Part shown: positions 61,401-64,000 of the stretch, piece by piece
How positions within the stretch are numbered: position 1 is the first letter of the stretch
How the letters are laid out: each line of letters opens with the position of its first letter
Assembly (NCBI RefSeq): GCF_020921035.1
Contig: NC_063160.1
Span: 23,221,095-23,285,094, forward strand
Length of the DNA: 64,000 nucleotides
Source: Rhodamnia argentea
Taxonomy: Eukaryota; Streptophyta; Magnoliopsida; Myrtales; Myrtaceae
Direction of reading: 5' to 3'
Translations under genes and position numbers: made by a program
The notes under the pieces: generated by a model
Seen by the model: only the letters and a program-made list of their open reading frames with translations
Told to the model about the DNA's origin: nothing
Database searches by the model: none

Positions 61401-64000
61401 ACCTTACCTATTGTCTGGATGGCTGGTGACATACTTAATTCTCTGTAATATCAAGCGGCATTGGTGTTTATTCACAGAATCAGCCAAACTATTGTTTCTG
61501 AACTCTTCAAGCTCTTTAATTAGTAGTTGTCCTGCCCTGGCATTACGAGATCCCAACCTTTGAACAGACAAAAGAACTGCCTGAACATCTTGAAGTCTAT
61601 TTGATGCTTCTGCAGATGCATCCATGTTGAACATGAACAAGACCTTGTGGATGTTTGATATGATTATGTTAAGTGGATCATCAGGATCATCGGCTAAAAG
61701 TGGATCCAGACCTTCCAAATCTATGTGTTCAGCAATGGCCCAAATAAGACGAGCACAAATTCTGGGGGTATTCACCTGTGGCATAGATGGATATGTGAGG
61801 TTTTCTTTTTACATGTCTCTGGAAAGAGAGTGAAAATAGGAAAGATAAAAGGCCTTAATTTTCCCGCAACCAAAATGATAGAACAAGTATTGCATTAGAT
61901 GAAACATTGCAAAACAAAACAAAATAAAACCACTTTATACAACGGTTGAGACTCTCCACCAAGATAGGAGAATCACCAGGAGTAATTTGTGCACTAAAAT
62001 TCAATTCTGCAGCTTAATATTGAGAAATTACCAGACAAGAAGTATACATTAGTCCCCGGGCAGTTGACTACTGATTAGACAACAGTCCAATCTTCACATA
62101 AACTGAAGAACTTCATGCAAGTGCAAGACAAGAATTTCAAGTCCAGCTGATTAAATATAAGAGCACATGACCAAAATAATCTCTCCATTGAGCACACTGC
62201 TTTAGCTAAAGGGTGTTAACAAGCATCCAAGTAATGTTCAAGCTTTGTTTCAAGAGTGTGGTCAAGAATGCTGAAACAAAATTTCGTTATTTAGATAGGA
62301 ACAATGCTGAAACTAGAATATGACCCTATGTCAAGAATGCCAACCAGTTTTAAGACAAAAGGATCACATCCTGTCATGGATCTAGTGAACAACCTGAAAG
62401 TAACGACTACATTGTCATGTAAGCCTCTCCACATCGCAGAACTAACAGCTTCATTGTGGCAAGCCTAGGTCTTATTACATAGTTTCCCATTGTGTTGCAT
62501 ATCGCCAGCCACTTTAGGTAGCCTTTTCTAAATTTTGTGTTTTCTGCCTTTATGATATATTCTAGCTTCATATAAGCCTCTAATACAGCAGTAAAATTAC
62601 TTGTCTTGGAAAGGTAAAAGCTAGGAAGCCATGTATACCTCCAATTTCTGCATTATGCTTCATGAATAATTTTTTTATTCCGTGCATTAAGTTCCCCACC
62701 AGGTATATGCACAAAACATAAGCACCCATAGCCTGGCATTTGGCAATTTAGTTTTTCTATGCACTTAGTCAGCGGCAAACCTTAAAGTAGAAGCCATATG
62801 GAAATTTCAAGGTTAAAAACCCCCCTGAGAAGTGAAAACTAAATCATCTGCAGGCAAACTATTTTAAGAAATAAGTCATGATCTTCAGCCTGGAGACATC
62901 CTGACATGAAATTAATATCCAATAATCACGTTTGATTTCAAAGTCAAAGAAATACATTTCCGAAACAGTGAGCATTACAAATCATATTTGAACTATCTAT
63001 TGCAAGATCTTTAGCACATCTTTGGTCTCGTGAGAGTTTCGTACATACCTCACGCAAGTCTTTCACTAGCTCACGTTGCAATTTCTGCAGTCTGGTCTCA
63101 TTTAGAATTTGATCTTGAGAAGCACCGTCTTTGACTCTTTTAACACCACCCCTTGTATCGTATATATAACAGAGTCTAACAAGCAATTTCAAATAGCAGT
63201 CGATTGCATAGGTCCGACCATCACAGTCCCACTTGACGCAAGGCCTACAGACTTCCACCACCTCCAAAGCAGGCTCCGTCCAATTAAGTGCACCATAACC
63301 AGTTCCATATGCCAAGGCTCCAATGACCCTGCTCTCCATGCCAGTGTTCTTTTGTTCAGGCAATGGTAATGACAACTGAAAGCAACTTTCAACCAGTGAT
63401 GCAACTAGTTCCTCCCTAAATAAGCTTTTACTAGTAACACTATTGAGATCATCCTTTATCCTTGCATCTTCAAAAAGGGAAGCAATATCAGTTCCAGGTA
63501 GAGGTTTTTGACCCCTTCGAACGCTTTCCTTGGCAAAAAGGTCAACACAAAGAGCGGTTCGACAGATGCAGGCCATGGCATGCATACGGTCTGATTCTGC
63601 CCTCAAGTTTCTTACCATAAGAAGCAGCCTCTTGAAAAGAGAAACCTTCATGCATCGAATTCACAGACATTAGTTTGTTTGCATTCGAGGAATTCTATCT
63701 CACACATCCTAATGACAAATTCCAGATATTCATTGTTAGACTACATGGAAATTCAATGACATGGAAGATCCTATAGAGATCCTAGAAAGGCTATAAAGTA
63801 GACTCCAATCAAACACTGCAAGTGATGGTAGATTAAAATAAGATAATATTTCCCCAGATAATGATAGGTACATTAAGAATTGATATTCAAATATTTCTTC
63901 TTAGACACACTAGTTAAATGCCCATTAACAGTATTTCGCATCATTTTGCGAACCAGTTTCATATATCTACCTCAGTAAGCCCAGCATCATACCATTTTCA
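58415..64000 (-). CDS. TPLATE: TPLATE, endocytic TPLATE-complex subunit (C-terminal part, truncated by window edge)
   Basis: Six exons are inferred in coding order: 63645-63049, 61775-61408, 61294-60991, 60336-60214, 59786-59331, 58960-58415, covering about 797 residues of roughly 1,160-1,200. Landmarks are CICRTALCVDLFAKESVRRG, PLPGTDIASLFEDARI, IDLEGLDPLLADDPDDPLN, DYPFSHHKLTVQFYE, VDIRVGLSGALYYMDGSPQA, the appendage-like ISPVEFFRLWPSLPA and the C-terminal acidic then lysine-rich tail (DDEEEEDEDEDEEE, KRKKKKEKKK). TPLATE is an adaptin-like subunit of the plant complex that drives clathrin-mediated endocytosis and cell-plate formation (At3g01780). The N-terminal HEAT region lies beyond 64000. 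A stretch ending at a GAG/GTAGAT donor near 63971 could be the next upstream exon, but I cannot confirm it. The 1.27-kb intron 61776-63048 contains nothing recognised. Confidence 0.95.
59278..59302. repeat. GA microsatellite in a TPLATE intron
   Basis: About twelve AG units lie between the 59331 exon boundary and the next exon downstream. It is intronic. Confidence 0.85.

Noticed and set aside
63969-64000. Next upstream TPLATE exon at the window edge
   Set aside because: It ends at a plausible GTAGAT donor, but the in-phase reading begins with TGA at the last three bases of the window and I could not match the residues to TPLATE.

Overview
The window is nuclear DNA of a eudicot plant. Genes have many short exons with GT..AG introns, spacers are AT-rich and full of small transposons, and every recognised protein is a conserved land-plant family. 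Some GC-rich repeat patches and the overall look recall Myrtaceae such as Eucalyptus, but that is only an impression. I recognise nine loci and rebuilt their exons by hand from reading frames, splice sites and recalled family sequences; splice coordinates may be off by a base or two.

Layout: (1) 660-828, minus: first exon of a small acylated At3g27210-like protein. (2) 7759-11663, plus: cytosolic ribulose-phosphate 3-epimerase, with a 5-nt microexon. (3) 14166-15985, plus: LYK2-like LysM receptor gene with a wrecked ectodomain and an intact pseudokinase frame. (4) 16737-22676, minus: NT-C2 (EEIG1/EHBP1) protein. (5) 25630-29269, minus: leucine-rich-repeat receptor pseudokinase of the At5g14210/At3g03770 type. 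(6) 43535-47972, plus: large ankyrin-repeat protein of the At5g14230 type. (7) 48393-50706, minus: organellar ribosome recycling factor. (8) 52207-56923, plus: COP9 signalosome subunit 3. (9) 58415 to beyond 64000, minus: TPLATE, the C-terminal two thirds. The 14-kb spacer 29.3-43.5 kb and the spacer 0.9-7.7 kb hold no convincing gene but carry SINEs, Tourist-like and foldback MITEs, tandem repeats and segmental duplications.

The genes do not form one pathway; they are housekeeping, signalling, trafficking and organelle-translation genes. The order is informative. Loci 2, 3, 4, 7 and 9 correspond, as I recall, to Arabidopsis At3g01850, 01840, 01810, 01800 and 01780 in strict reverse order. 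Loci 5, 6 and 8 correspond to At5g14210, 14230 and 14250 in order. The window therefore looks like an unfractionated ancestral segment that Arabidopsis has split over two duplicated chromosome blocks.

The most notable observations are the epimerase microexon, whose skipping gives an immediate stop; the selective decay of the LYK2 ectodomain; a SINE-like element combining a tRNA-like head with a tRNA-Ser(UGA)-like segment; and a hairpin-forming foldback element just upstream of the CSN3 start codon.
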